From assembly GCF_009811795.1 (NCBI RefSeq), contig NZ_BLJE01000001.1, forward strand, positions 558,001 through 622,000: a stretch of DNA of 64,000 nt. The letters are read 5' to 3'. The notes under the pieces were generated by a model, which saw nothing but the letters and a program-made list of their open reading frames with translations, had not been told where the DNA came from and searched no databases. Origin of the DNA: Litoreibacter roseus. Its GTDB lineage: Bacteria; Pseudomonadota; Alphaproteobacteria; Rhodobacterales; Rhodobacteraceae. Positions 9,646-18,773 of this stretch are shown piece after piece. The stretch's first letter is position 1. Every line of letters starts with the position of its first letter. A program made the translations under genes and the position numbers.

Positions 9646-10743
9646 ATGGCTGGCAGCGACATGCGCTGGATGGCGCTTGCGCTGCATTTGGGTCGGCGCG
9701 GGTTAGGACTGACATGGCCCAATCCGTCTGTTGGATGCGTGCTCGTCAAAGACGATAGGGTTGTTGGTCGCGGCACCACGGCCCCCGGTGGAAGGCCCCA
9801 TGCAGAACGGGTCGCGTTGAAGCAGGCAGGCGCCGCTGCGAACGGCGCCACCGCCTATGTCAGTCTTGAGCCGTGTGCCCATCACGGCAAGACATCACCC
9901 TGCGCGCAAGCGCTGATCGATGCCAATGTTGCGCGCGTCGTGTATCCCATTGCTGATCCGGATGATCGCGTGTCAGGGAAAGGGCAGGACATGCTGACTG
10001 CTGCCGGTATTGACGTAACCGCAGGGATCATGGCGCAGGAGGCCGAGATCGCTCACCAGGGTTTCCTGACGCGGGTGCGCACCGGGCGACCTTTTCTGAC
10101 CCTCAAGCTCGCAAGCTCATTTGATGGCCGCATCGCGACGGCGAGCGGGGAGAGCCAGTGGATCACTGGTCCGCACGCGCGGCGCGAGGTGCATGCAATG
10201 CGCGCGCGTCATGATGCGGTGCTGGTCGGCGGCGGAACTGCACGGCTTGATTTACCGTCTTTGACCGTCCGCGGGGTGGGGCGGTGGAACACCCCGGTGA
10301 GGGTTGTGGTCAGTGCCGGGTTAAGCCTACCGAAAACCGGTCCCCTTGCTGAGAATACTGCGGCTGCCCCGCTTTGGCTCATCCACGGTCCTTCTGCATC
10401 CCAAGAGGATCGCACCTTCTGGGGGACCAAGGGCGCTGATCTGATAGAGGTCGAGGAAAAACCTGACGGGATCAATCTGAACCACGCCCTAAGCAAGCTC
10501 GCTGAACGTGGACTGACCCGAGTTTTTTGCGAGGGTGGCGGCACACTCGCGGCGGGTTTGCTGGCTGAGGGATGCGTTGACGAGCTGGTGGGCTTTGAGG
10601 CCGGGCTGGTTCTGGGGGCCGATGGATATCCATCCGTTGCGGTAACGGGTGTGACTGATCTGGGCGCAGCGCCCCGTTTTGAATTATACGACACAAGACA
10701 GGTCGGTCCTGATCTTCTCAGTCGCTGGCGTCGGGTCAAATGA
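9646..10743 (+). CDS. ribD: Bifunctional pyrimidine deaminase/reductase RibD
   Basis: 365 residues. The N-terminal deaminase domain has the zinc-binding motif in two parts, PHAERVALKQ near residue 50 and PCAHHGKTSPC near residue 77. The C-terminal domain is the NADPH-dependent reductase (LTLKLASSFDGRIATASGESQWITG, about residue 150). It catalyses deamination and ribose side-chain reduction of the pyrimidine intermediate in riboflavin synthesis. It is coupled to nrdR, but unlike the usual order is separated from ribE (18174) by about 7.4 kb of polysaccharide genes. No FMN riboswitch is visible before it. Confidence 0.95.
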   Translation: MAGSDMRWMALALHLGRRGLGLTWPNPSVGCVLVKDDRVVGRGTTAPGGRPHAERVALKQAGAAANGATAYVSLEPCAHHGKTSPCAQALIDANVARVVYPIADPDDRVSGKGQDMLTAAGIDVTAGIMAQEAEIAHQGFLTRVRTGRPFLTLKLASSFDGRIATASGESQWITGPHARREVHAMRARHDAVLVGGGTARLDLPSLTVRGVGRWNTPVRVVVSAGLSLPKTGPLAENTAAAPLWLIHGPSASQEDRTFWGTKGADLIEVEEKPDGINLNHALSKLAERGLTRVFCEGGGTLAAGLLAEGCVDELVGFEAGLVLGADGYPSVAVTGVTDLGAAPRFELYDTRQVGPDLLSRWRRVK

Positions 10744-10886
10744 CGTTCTGACTAACCTCGCCCCTTATATGTTTCAAAAACTGGCTTAGAAGCTTCGATT
10801 TCTCACGGCGTAGTGTTCTCTTGTCCGTTAGAAACCCTTTATGTGCGTATGCGCACTTAAATCACAAAAAATACAGTAAACGTGCG

Positions 10887-10915
10887 TTGATTGCTATCAG
10901 GCTTGGTCGCATATT
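10887..10915 (+). promoter_or_regulatory. Putative sigma-70 promoter for the small secreted protein
   Basis: TTGATT (10887-10892), a 17-base spacer and CATATT (10910-10915) lie about 57 bases upstream of the ATG at 10972. The gap between ribD and this gene (10744-10971) also holds a small dyad, GTGCG-TATG-CGCAC at 10843-10856. Pattern match only. Confidence 0.4.
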
Positions 10916-10971
10916 CATTTCATCAAACGGGCAAAACAGCCCAACACACAAACGCACCAAAGGAACAGACA

Positions 10972-11325
10972 ATGAAAACCTTCATAGCAACCGCCGCAAT
11001 CGCCGTTTCCCTCAGCGCCCCCGCCTTTGCGCAAGTCACTGATGCACAATCATATTTCGCACAGTTCAACGACAGCGCAGCCGAACAGATCGTTCGAGCA
11101 CCTGCTCAGATCCCAACCCGAGGTGTTGGACCGGACTTCGTCGCAGCAACTGAAAGACTGGAACATGAGGACAGCATCGACGGCCGCTACTTCTTCGGCG
11201 GAAACGTAGAAACGAACACGTCAGGTAAAGCGCAGATCGCCGCATCTCTGGGCGTTGACGCAGACAATTATTCGCTGGCCGAGCTCATTAACCTTCGCAA
11301 CAGCCTGGAGGATGACGACTCTTAA
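10972..11325 (+). CDS. Small secreted protein of unknown function
   Basis: 117 residues starting at 10972 after an AGGAAC ribosome site; the reading frame is open upstream, but this ATG begins a clear Sec signal peptide (MKTFIATAAIAVSLSAPAFA, cleavage before QVTDAQ). The mature part is about 97 residues, acidic, with no cysteine, ending in a conserved-looking GVDADNYSLAELINLRNSLEDDD segment. I recognise no enzymatic family. It is a single-gene unit with its own putative promoter and a strong terminator. Probably periplasmic or secreted. Confidence 0.7.
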   Translation: MKTFIATAAIAVSLSAPAFAQVTDAQSYFAQFNDSAAEQIVRAPAQIPTRGVGPDFVAATERLEHEDSIDGRYFFGGNVETNTSGKAQIAASLGVDADNYSLAELINLRNSLEDDDS

Positions 11326-11370
11326 AGGCCCCTCGACTCCCTCCCCCCGCAGGCGTTTCCCCCGCGCCTG

Positions 11371-11407
11371 AAAAGCGGGCCCTTCCATCGGAGGGGCTCG
11401 CTTTTTT
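11371..11407. terminator. Bidirectional rho-independent terminator
   Basis: AAAAGCGGGCCCTTCC (11371-11386) pairs with GGAGGGGCTCGCTTTT, with a 3-base loop and a run of six T on the plus strand (11402-11407) and A's on the other side. It ends the small secreted protein gene and overlaps the stop codon of the convergent epimerase gene by two bases, so it can serve both strands. Confidence 0.8.
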
Positions 11408-12431
11408 AGGTCTGGTAGTAGTCGCGATACCAAGCCACGAACGCGTCGACCCCGTCCTGAAGCGACGTTTGCGGACTATATTCTGTCAAGCGGTTCAACA
11501 GCGTCCCATCGGCCCATGTCGCAGGGACATCGCCCGGTTGCATCTCCATGAACTTTTTCACAGCGGGTTTGCCGATGCTGGTTTCAATCGCCGCAATGAA
11601 ATCCATCAGTCGGACCGGACTGTTGTTACCGATGTTGACCACCCGCCACGGTGCAACAGGAGACAGGCTGTCATTTTCGATGGCAGCGTCTGACGTGTGA
11701 TCCGGCACCGCATCCATCAGCAGTCTTATCCCTCGGACCAGATCGTCAATATAGGTGAAGTCGCGTTGCATGTCGCCGTGGTTGTAAACCTCGATTGGCG
11801 CGCCTTCAAAAATAGCCCGGGTGAATTTGAAATAGGCCATGTCAGGGCGGCCCCATGGCCCATACACCGTAAAAAAACGGAACATTGTGATCGGAAGGTC
11901 ATAGAGATGCGCATAGGAGTGCGACATTGCCTCATTGGCCTTCTTCGTCGCCGCATAAAAGCTCATCTGGTGATCGACACGATGGGTCTCTTGATAGGGC
12001 ATTTCCGTATTTGCGCCGTAGACAGAGGATGTCGAGGCCATCAGGATATGTTTCGGCGGGTTGGCGCGAGCAGCTTCAAGCAGGTTGAATACCCCAATCA
12101 AATTGGCGTCGAGATAGGCGCGTGGGTTGTCTATGGACCAACGAACGCCCGCCTGACCGGCCAAATGAACGACCACATCGGGCTGTGATTCTTCGAACAG
12201 CCTCTGAAAGACGCCGTCGGTTTCCATCAGTGCTTCAACTGGGCGAAAATTTGGCGATTGTGACAACATCTGATGACGACGTTTTTTAAGGGCGACGTCA
12301 TAGTAGTCCGACATCCCATCTAACCCGACAACATCGAAACCGTCGGAAAGCAGCTGATTTACAAGGTGGTAGCCGATGAAACCCGCGGAGCCGGTCACAA
12401 GCGCAGTCGGTCGGCCGTTTGCCAAACTCAT
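11406..12431 (-). CDS. NAD-dependent sugar-nucleotide epimerase (UDP-glucuronate 4-epimerase-like)
   Basis: 341 residues from the ATG at 12431 (MSLANGRPTALVTGSAGFIGYHLV). It is an extended short-chain dehydrogenase: the glycine-rich NAD site is TGSAGFIGYH at about residue 12, a Ser-rich strand MASTSSVYGAN follows, and the catalytic YxxxK is YAATKKANE at about residue 150. The segments MPYQETHRVDHQMSFYAATKKANEAM and FRFFTVYGPWGRPDMA are typical of the UDP-glucuronate 4-epimerase / LpsL group, which makes UDP-galacturonate for surface polysaccharides. Its position next to kps genes fits that role. Exact substrate cannot be read from sequence. Confidence 0.85.
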   Translation of the reverse strand: MSLANGRPTALVTGSAGFIGYHLVNQLLSDGFDVVGLDGMSDYYDVALKKRRHQMLSQSPNFRPVEALMETDGVFQRLFEESQPDVVVHLAGQAGVRWSIDNPRAYLDANLIGVFNLLEAARANPPKHILMASTSSVYGANTEMPYQETHRVDHQMSFYAATKKANEAMSHSYAHLYDLPITMFRFFTVYGPWGRPDMAYFKFTRAIFEGAPIEVYNHGDMQRDFTYIDDLVRGIRLLMDAVPDHTSDAAIENDSLSPVAPWRVVNIGNNSPVRLMDFIAAIETSIGKPAVKKFMEMQPGDVPATWADGTLLNRLTEYSPQTSLQDGVDAFVAWYRDYYQT

Positions 12432-12632
12432 CAAACATTTTCCTTTTCCAGACGTCGCCTGTTCGGTGACGAATTCCGGCGCCGAGGTCAATATAACGAC
12501 GCAATCCTTGGCTATTTTAAGGTCAAGGTAACCTGATCAGAGGTTTATTTGAGCAGTGTTTGGCCGTTGGACGCAGGTGGACGTTTAGGCGGAGTGACCA
12601 CAGGCGGCAAGACTTGGTAAGGTAGAGACAAG

Positions 12633-13436
12633 ATGAGTTTTTTGAAATCCATGATGGGGCGGAAAGTGCCCGTAGAAATGCTGGAGCTCGAAATGGGCCA
12701 GCCCGAGCCTGATGGCGCCCTGTTTGTCACCGGCGACATTCATGGACGTATCGATTTGCTCGAGGATATACTGGGTCAGATAGACAAGGTGATCGGTGAG
12801 CAGCGCTATCCCGATCCGAAACTCATTTTTCTGGGCGATGCGATAGATCGGGGTCCTGACAGTCAGGCCGTACTGCGTCGCTTGCACGCGCTCAGCGCGG
12901 AATTTCCGGACAATTTCATCTGCTTGATGGGAAATCATGAACAGATGCTTCTCGATTTTCTGGAAGATCCAAGTGCGCGCTACTCCCGCTGGCTGCGGAA
13001 CGGTGGACTTGCCACTTGCCAGAGCTTTGGTCTTGACGTGAGCGCGCCGAATATTGGTGGCGATGTGGCGGAAGAATTGGCCGTTGATCTGGAAGACGTG
13101 ATGGGCAAGGCCCTTATCGATTGGCTGCGCGCGCGCCCGACAAAGTACATCAGCGGCAATGTTGCGATGGTCCATGCTGCCGTTGATCCGTCTAAGGATA
13201 TAGAGATGCAAGCGGATCGTGTGTTGATCTGGGGGCATCCTGACTTTCTGTCGAGGTCTCGCTCCGACGGCATATGGGTGGTCCACGGACACACCACCGT
13301 CGAGCAGCCGTCTTGCCAAGATCGCCGGGTTTCAATTGACACCGGTGCCTACGACTCCGGCGTTTTGACCTCTGCCATCATGTTCCCGGGCGAAGATGTG
13401 AGTTTCCTGACGACGTCAGTATCTCAGTCCCACTAA
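12633..13436 (+). CDS. Serine/threonine-type metallophosphatase
   Basis: 267 residues of the calcineurin-like metallophosphoesterase family. The metal-binding motifs are all present: VTGDIHGR (residue ~33), FLGDAIDRGPDS (~68), LMGNHEQM (~104) and later VMVHAAVD and VVHGHTTVE histidines. This is the PrpA/PrpB-like protein phosphatase or diadenosine-tetraphosphatase-like group; the natural substrate is not evident. It sits among capsule genes, divergent from the epimerase, and its stop overlaps the end of convergent kpsC by 4 bases. A role in regulating polysaccharide export is a guess based only on position. Confidence 0.85.
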   Translation: MSFLKSMMGRKVPVEMLELEMGQPEPDGALFVTGDIHGRIDLLEDILGQIDKVIGEQRYPDPKLIFLGDAIDRGPDSQAVLRRLHALSAEFPDNFICLMGNHEQMLLDFLEDPSARYSRWLRNGGLATCQSFGLDVSAPNIGGDVAEELAVDLEDVMGKALIDWLRARPTKYISGNVAMVHAAVDPSKDIEMQADRVLIWGHPDFLSRSRSDGIWVVHGHTTVEQPSCQDRRVSIDTGAYDSGVLTSAIMFPGEDVSFLTTSVSQSH

Positions 13437-15478
13437 CGCCGCCAGAGTGGCGCGTGGCTGGCAAACAGCCCTTGAAGCTTTGACAGTGCGCGGTTGCGAA
13501 ATCCTGCGCTCGGCAGAATCCCGGATGCCAGACGCGCGACAATGACTTCTGCCGGTGCGGGCTGTCGCGTCACGGGATCGAAATAGCGTGGATAATCCAA
13601 CAGCGCCGCATGGACCAATTGATCCAAGCTGGGTCGCGCGGCGCGCCTGGTGGGCATGGCCATCTTATCTGTCGTTAGTCCCCAACCAGCGTAGAACGGG
13701 ACACCATAGCAAACCACGGGAATGCCCCGAAGCAGGGCCTCAAACCCCATTAGCGAGGTCATGGTGGCAACAATGTCGGCTTGCTCCAGCAGGGCGACGG
13801 CATCGGCATTCGATGTGACCAGATCGGCGGCACTGCTATCGGTGAGCGTGCCTGCTCTCAGGCCAGCCTCGACATCAGGGTGAGGTTTGAAAACAAGAAA
13901 AGCGTCTGGATATTCGGCGCGAACGACCTCAATCAGGTCTTGATTGGTCGATACAGTTTCCGCGCCCAGCAGGACAGAGGCGTCATCTTCGACCTGACCC
14001 GGCACCAAGATCACTGTTTTATCAGTATCGAACGATGGGACCTCGCCGCCCAGATTGTACTTCGTTAGCGCCTGCTGAACGATGCTGTGTCGTAAGAGCT
14101 CAGCCCGCCGAATTGCACCCTTCGGCAATTGGACGGACGCCGCAATGAAGTCTTCAAGGGCACTGGGGGCAGCCGGGTCATAGTAGATGCCCTCGGGATC
14201 GGCGACCAGGGACAGCGGCGCCACGAGCTCAGCGCCCAAGCCGCGCGAGCGCAGAAATCCATCTTCCACCCGGACAAGTGGGCGACCTGAACCAACCGAA
14301 ATCGCGGACATATCCGGCGTGGCACGGTTTGCCCAAGTCAAGAGTGGGGCGGTCCCGCTTGGGGATTGCTTGTATCTGACCGGGGCCCCGGCTCGACCAA
14401 AAAAGTCTTGAATGGCGCGGCGCTTCCAGAGGCGTATCCCCGCCGCCTCATATCCCTGCCGATCTTCTCGGCATGCGCGGGCCTGCGCAGCAAGCGTTGC
14501 AATTACATCCTCAATCTCGCAGAGGCGGTCGCGGTACGGATCGTACCATTTTGAATAGAGCATCATCGCGCCTGCAAAAAGCTGAGCTCGGGTTAGGCTT
14601 CGCTGCCGTCGGTCTATGGGATTTCGATCATCGGTAAGACCCCATCCCGCGTAGAAGGGCTGACCAAATACAATTGGCCTGTGGCCCGCCAGGACCGCCT
14701 CAAATCCCATCGTCGAGCTGACGGTGTAGACGGCGATCGCGCCTTCCAGCAGGGCATAACTTGGGACGGCATCGGAAAGACGGAGTATGTCAGGGCCAAG
14801 GGAGGCCCCGTCAAAATGGCCTGCCCGGGCCCCATGCGCTGTTTCTGGATGGCTCTTTACAATAATACGCGCACCGGGATGTTCTTCCTGAGCGAATGCG
14901 AGCATTTCCCGAAAGCTATTGGCGTCCGCATTGCCATGGGTGATTGCAGCGTCCCCTTTTGTCTGGTCCAGCACCAGAACGTAGCCGGGTGCGGGCAGGT
15001 CGATCGTGGGGTCGAAATCGCTGTACTTTGAAATCTGATGATAACGCAGAAGATCCATTGCATTGCGTGCGCGGTCCAGCACGGCAGTGTCGTCAAACGG
15101 CGCGGTCGCCAGCAATGTTTCCAGATCGGATGGTCCGCCGCTGTCAAAGTAGGGGCGTTGAGTGTCGATGGTCAGACCAATTGGTGGTTCTGCCCCGATG
15201 CGACCCGGTTTTACGGACCGCAGAAACGCATCCTCGATATGGACCAGCCGGGAATTTGTCCGGTCGGCAACTGCGGTGCCCCTGCCAGATGTCGGACTTT
15301 TGCCCCAGACTGCCACCAGATCGTCGGGGCCGGGTTTTCCCAGCTTCAGATCATATCCTGAAAGGGTGAGTATGCGGCGCACCTGCTTCTGCGTGAAGAA
15401 CCCACCGTTGAAATAGAAAAGCCGCGGGCGAGGGGGCTCGTCCGCGGCTTGGGGTGTTGGTCTCTGCGCCCGTGTCAC
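13433..15478 (-). CDS. kpsC: Capsule polysaccharide biosynthesis protein KpsC
   Basis: 681 residues, full length for KpsC. The protein is a tandem duplication of a Kdo-transferase-type domain: the pattern YFNGGFFTQKQV / IEDAFLRSVKPG / LVLDQTKGDAAI / IVFGQPFYAGWGLTDD in the N-terminal half is repeated in the second half as VRVEDGFLRSRGLG / ILVPGQVEDDASV / FVFKPHPDVEAG-like / VVCYGVPFYAGWGLTTD. KpsC, with KpsS, builds the beta-Kdo linker on a lipid from which group 2-type capsules are extended, at the cytoplasmic face of the inner membrane. It follows the lipoprotein gene by one base in one operon with kpsS upstream. Confidence 0.93.
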   Translation of the reverse strand: MTRAQRPTPQAADEPPRPRLFYFNGGFFTQKQVRRILTLSGYDLKLGKPGPDDLVAVWGKSPTSGRGTAVADRTNSRLVHIEDAFLRSVKPGRIGAEPPIGLTIDTQRPYFDSGGPSDLETLLATAPFDDTAVLDRARNAMDLLRYHQISKYSDFDPTIDLPAPGYVLVLDQTKGDAAITHGNADANSFREMLAFAQEEHPGARIIVKSHPETAHGARAGHFDGASLGPDILRLSDAVPSYALLEGAIAVYTVSSTMGFEAVLAGHRPIVFGQPFYAGWGLTDDRNPIDRRQRSLTRAQLFAGAMMLYSKWYDPYRDRLCEIEDVIATLAAQARACREDRQGYEAAGIRLWKRRAIQDFFGRAGAPVRYKQSPSGTAPLLTWANRATPDMSAISVGSGRPLVRVEDGFLRSRGLGAELVAPLSLVADPEGIYYDPAAPSALEDFIAASVQLPKGAIRRAELLRHSIVQQALTKYNLGGEVPSFDTDKTVILVPGQVEDDASVLLGAETVSTNQDLIEVVRAEYPDAFLVFKPHPDVEAGLRAGTLTDSSAADLVTSNADAVALLEQADIVATMTSLMGFEALLRGIPVVCYGVPFYAGWGLTTDKMAMPTRRAARPSLDQLVHAALLDYPRYFDPVTRQPAPAEVIVARLASGILPSAGFRNRALSKLQGLFASHAPLWRR

Positions 15479-15479
15479 G

Positions 15480-16616
15480 TCATTGGGTGCCGGTCGCGGC
15501 AGTCAAGGCATTCGCTGATTGGAGCGAGCCCGTCAGAGCGCTGATTGTTTTGTTCCATGTGACAAACGGCGCTTCGGTGACGTAGATCGTGTCTCCATCG
15601 CGGATCGAGAAGTCACGGGCATCGAACACGCCAGTGGGTCGTGTCAGATCGAGAATGTAGGCGAGCCGTTGCGTGCCGTTGATATCGTTTCGTCCCAAAA
15701 CGTTCTGGGCGATGTTTTCCGGCTCGTCCCGGAAAATAAAAATGCCAGTTGGATCGGCGATATTGGTGCTGAGGCCACCGACCTGCGCCAAAGCTTCAAT
15801 GGCCGAAAGCATCTGTGTTTCGAATTCGACCCGTGCCTGACCGCCTGTCGCACCGAGGACCGTAAAGGCGCGGCTGTCCTGCTCGACAAGGATCCGATCA
15901 TTCCCACGTAAGGCGACGTCAAACTCAGGATGGGTGAACAGATCTTCGAACCAGACCGTGCTGCGATGGCCGCCCCGTAGAAGGGTGATGAGTGCGACCT
16001 CCGTCGGGATGGCAACGCCACCGGCTTGTGCAAGCATCGCCGACAAGGTGCGGGTGGGGCGCTCAATCGGGAAGACGCCCTGCTGGCTGACACCGCCCAC
16101 GACGGTCACAGTTGAGCCGTCACCGGCCAAACGCCGGACGAGAACCTGCGGGTCGGGGGTCTGACTTTCCAGCTTTCCTGTGATGACACGGCGCAACCCT
16201 TCCGGCGTATTGCCGCTGGCCTTCATCCGGCCCGCGTAAGGTACGAAGATGAAGCCGTCGCCATCAACCTGAACTTCGGTCAGATCGGTCGCACTTGCAC
16301 CCGCTTGCGCCAGAAGCCCGTCATCTACATTTTCCCAGATGGTCAATCCAAGGACGTCACCCGGGCGGATGATATCGGATCCGACCACGCCTGCGCTCAG
16401 AAAGCCGTCCGTAAAGCCGAGTGCTGGTTGTTTGCTTGCTTCGCGAGCGACCCTTTGATCCACGGTCACGATGTAGGCGTTGCCTTCTTGTTCAACGGAG
16501 CCTGAGAAAATTTCGGCTTTGCGGGGCCCGGATCTGGGCAGACCGCAGGACGCGACCATCAAAGCTACGAGGAAAAATAACGCAACGCGGGCGCTGCGTG
16601 GTCGCAAGTGTTTCAC
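15480..16616 (-). CDS. Polysaccharide export lipoprotein (Wza/KpsD-type)
   Basis: 378 residues starting with a lipoprotein signal: MKHLRPRSARVALFFLVALM then VASC, with Cys24 as the acylated residue. The mature part has the poly-export domain (DIIRPGDVLGLTIWENVDDG, about residue 80) followed by SLBB-type repeats (VTVVGGVSQQGVFPI; FTVLGATGGQARVEF). It is likely the outer-membrane channel for capsule secretion. It lies between kpsS and kpsC on the same strand, with one base to kpsC. The periplasmic/inner-membrane partners (kpsE, kpsM, kpsT) are not in this window. Confidence 0.9.
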   Translation of the reverse strand: MKHLRPRSARVALFFLVALMVASCGLPRSGPRKAEIFSGSVEQEGNAYIVTVDQRVAREASKQPALGFTDGFLSAGVVGSDIIRPGDVLGLTIWENVDDGLLAQAGASATDLTEVQVDGDGFIFVPYAGRMKASGNTPEGLRRVITGKLESQTPDPQVLVRRLAGDGSTVTVVGGVSQQGVFPIERPTRTLSAMLAQAGGVAIPTEVALITLLRGGHRSTVWFEDLFTHPEFDVALRGNDRILVEQDSRAFTVLGATGGQARVEFETQMLSAIEALAQVGGLSTNIADPTGIFIFRDEPENIAQNVLGRNDINGTQRLAYILDLTRPTGVFDARDFSIRDGDTIYVTEAPFVTWNKTISALTGSLQSANALTAATGTQ

Positions 16617-16697
16617 TGCCAGGGCTCCTTGACTGGAAAATGCCTCAGTTTTTTTCTGACACCCTACGCAATTCGGTCCGAATTGGAAGAGTCCCGC

Positions 16698-17984
16698 CTA
16701 TCCCACCACATGTAACTGTTGCCGGGGCGTCGCAGTGCCTGTTGTTAGGGCGTCATAAGGATCTTCGATCACCAGCATCATATCCACGACTTGCCGTAGC
16801 AGCCGACGCCTTGACCGGCTTGCGTAATAGCCACCGGTTACTTGCGAGGTCTCAAGCAAATAGTGCCGGTAGTCACGATAGGCCGCCCCATCAGGTCGCT
16901 GGGGATTGGCGAAGAAATCCGGCAGCGTCTGACTGGAGGTAAAGCTGCGTTTTTTGTAAACGGCATCCCCGAAGGCTTTCAGGGGAAGGCCCCGCCAAAG
17001 CACCTGTTGTGCGGCTGTGGAATTGACCGTTACCGCGCTCGATGCGAAATTCAGAAGACGCGCCAGCTTTCCGCCACGCACGTAGTGGACCCGTTTGCTG
17101 ATGCCGTGGTGTTTGGCAAGGGACCGGATGATCTGACGGATCGGCACGCGGCCATCCTCTAGCGGGTGTGCTTTGAAGACCAGATGATGGTGACCCGGTG
17201 CGCCGTCCGCAAAGCCTTTCACCACCAGCTCAAGGAACTCTCCCAAGGTGGAAAAAGGCGAGTGATTTTGGAAGCTTGCATCGTGTTCCAACTGCAGCAG
17301 GCACAGATGATATGGAAAGCCGCCCGAACTGATTTTTGTGGTAGCTAGAGCGCGCTCTGTGGCGGTGAAAGGCAATAGGATCAGGCGTTTAAGATAGAGA
17401 AGAAATTCTTTCGGAACACTCAGCGCTCTATGTGGTCTGAAATTCGGGTAGCCTTGGTTAAAGAGCAGGACGAAGAAGTGATATGCCATACCGTAGAATA
17501 TGTGCTGGCGCATGTCGCCCCAGCGGGCAGGGGCATCTGGAACGTCCAAATCAAGCCCTTCTAAGGCCGCGCGCATTTGGTCCACGGTCATACTCATGAG
17601 GCGCGAATGTCCGTTGCTGCCATCGCGTTCATAGGTGATCCAGTAGGGCCGCAAGTAGCCTTCTTCAAAGACATGGATCCGTAGACCACGTTCTTTGGCC
17701 AACGCGATCGCCTGCACGTGAATTTCTCGTGTATCGCCGTAAAGCACGACATCGGTGATCCGCTTGTCTGTCAGAATCTCACCGACGGCGCTTGGCCAGG
17801 TTTCCGCAGTGCCGGTGAACGGAATGTAGGTCTTGCGGTCGAACCAGAAAGCCTCGTCACCCTTGTTGAAGCCGATGCGCCAGACGTTCGAACCCGCCTC
17901 GCGCAGCATTTGCGACAGGCGATAGAAAAAAGGCCCGTGGGGGCCCTGCAGAAACAGGAAAGTTTTGCCGCGGCCTGACACCAT
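16698..17984 (-). CDS. kpsS: Capsule polysaccharide biosynthesis protein KpsS
   Basis: 428 residues from the ATG at 17984, which gives MVSGRGKTFLFLQGPHGPFFYRL, the conserved N-terminus of KpsS; the frame remains open for 46 more codons upstream, but that part is not conserved. Further family signatures are VLYGDTREIHVQAI, VFEEGYLRPYWITYE (~residue 130), FKAHPLEDGR (~290) and VNSTAAQQVLWRGLP (~345). KpsS adds the first beta-Kdo to phosphatidylglycerol in assembly of the capsule linker; KpsC extends it. It heads the kpsS - lipoprotein - kpsC operon and is divergent from ribE across a 189-base gap. Confidence 0.92.
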   Translation of the reverse strand: MVSGRGKTFLFLQGPHGPFFYRLSQMLREAGSNVWRIGFNKGDEAFWFDRKTYIPFTGTAETWPSAVGEILTDKRITDVVLYGDTREIHVQAIALAKERGLRIHVFEEGYLRPYWITYERDGSNGHSRLMSMTVDQMRAALEGLDLDVPDAPARWGDMRQHIFYGMAYHFFVLLFNQGYPNFRPHRALSVPKEFLLYLKRLILLPFTATERALATTKISSGGFPYHLCLLQLEHDASFQNHSPFSTLGEFLELVVKGFADGAPGHHHLVFKAHPLEDGRVPIRQIIRSLAKHHGISKRVHYVRGGKLARLLNFASSAVTVNSTAAQQVLWRGLPLKAFGDAVYKKRSFTSSQTLPDFFANPQRPDGAAYRDYRHYLLETSQVTGGYYASRSRRRLLRQVVDMMLVIEDPYDALTTGTATPRQQLHVVG

Positions 17985-18173
17985 GGGCCAGAGATCCTCT
18001 CGAAGCTCGGATTCATGCTTAATTGCATCTCTACATGTTAAATCCCCGTTAAATAGGGCACGGGCGTGGTCTTGGTTAATTCCATTGCAGGTGTTGTGGC
18101 GCGGCGTCAGGGGAACTTGCACGCGTTTTTCACTCGCGCTACGCAGAAACCGCAGACACGAAGGAGCGGCGGA

Positions 18174-18773
18174 ATGTTTACGGGGATCATCACGGATGTC
18201 GGAACCCTCAAGGCGTTGGATCAGCGCGGCGATTTGCGAGCGCGCATTGGTTGCCGGTACGACCCGGCGGGTATTGATCTGGGTGCATCCATCGCCTGTG
18301 ACGGCGTTTGTCTGACAGTGGTCGATAAGGGCCAGGATGACACACCTTGGTTCGATGTGGATATCTCGGGCGAAACCGTTTCAAAAACCAACATCGCGAA
18401 CTGGGCGGTTGGACGCGGCGTAAACCTTGAGCGGGCCCTCCGCGTTGGCGACGAACTCGGCGGGCATATCGTGTCGGGTCATGTGGACGGTGTTGCCCAC
18501 GTCACAAATGTCGCGGAAGACGGTGACAGTACGCGGGTGACCTTCGAGGCACCCGGCGCGTTGGCCCGGTTCATTGCACCAAAGGGGTCAGTTGCCCTGA
18601 ACGGCACATCACTGACCGTCAACGAGGTCGATGGCGCCTCCTTCGGCATCAATTTCATTCCGCACACGAAGACATCGACGACATGGGGAACGGTTAAGGC
18701 TGGCGATCGCATCAACTTGGAGATCGACACGCTGGCCCGTTACGTTGCCCGGCTGAACGAGGTCGCCGCATGA
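18174..18773 (+). CDS. ribE: Riboflavin synthase alpha chain
   Basis: 199 residues from the ATG at 18174, preceded by AAGGAGCGG; this start gives MFTGIITDVGTL, the invariant N-terminus. The enzyme dismutates two molecules of 6,7-dimethyl-8-ribityllumazine into riboflavin and a pyrimidine. Two homologous lumazine-binding halves are visible: the second starts near residue 100 (GGHIVSGHVDGVAHV, then APKGSVALNGTSLTVNEV). The stop overlaps the next gene by 4 bases. It begins the ribE - unknown - ribB - ribH - nusB operon. ribD is far upstream beyond the kps block. Confidence 0.96.
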   Translation: MFTGIITDVGTLKALDQRGDLRARIGCRYDPAGIDLGASIACDGVCLTVVDKGQDDTPWFDVDISGETVSKTNIANWAVGRGVNLERALRVGDELGGHIVSGHVDGVAHVTNVAEDGDSTRVTFEAPGALARFIAPKGSVALNGTSLTVNEVDGASFGINFIPHTKTSTTWGTVKAGDRINLEIDTLARYVARLNEVAA

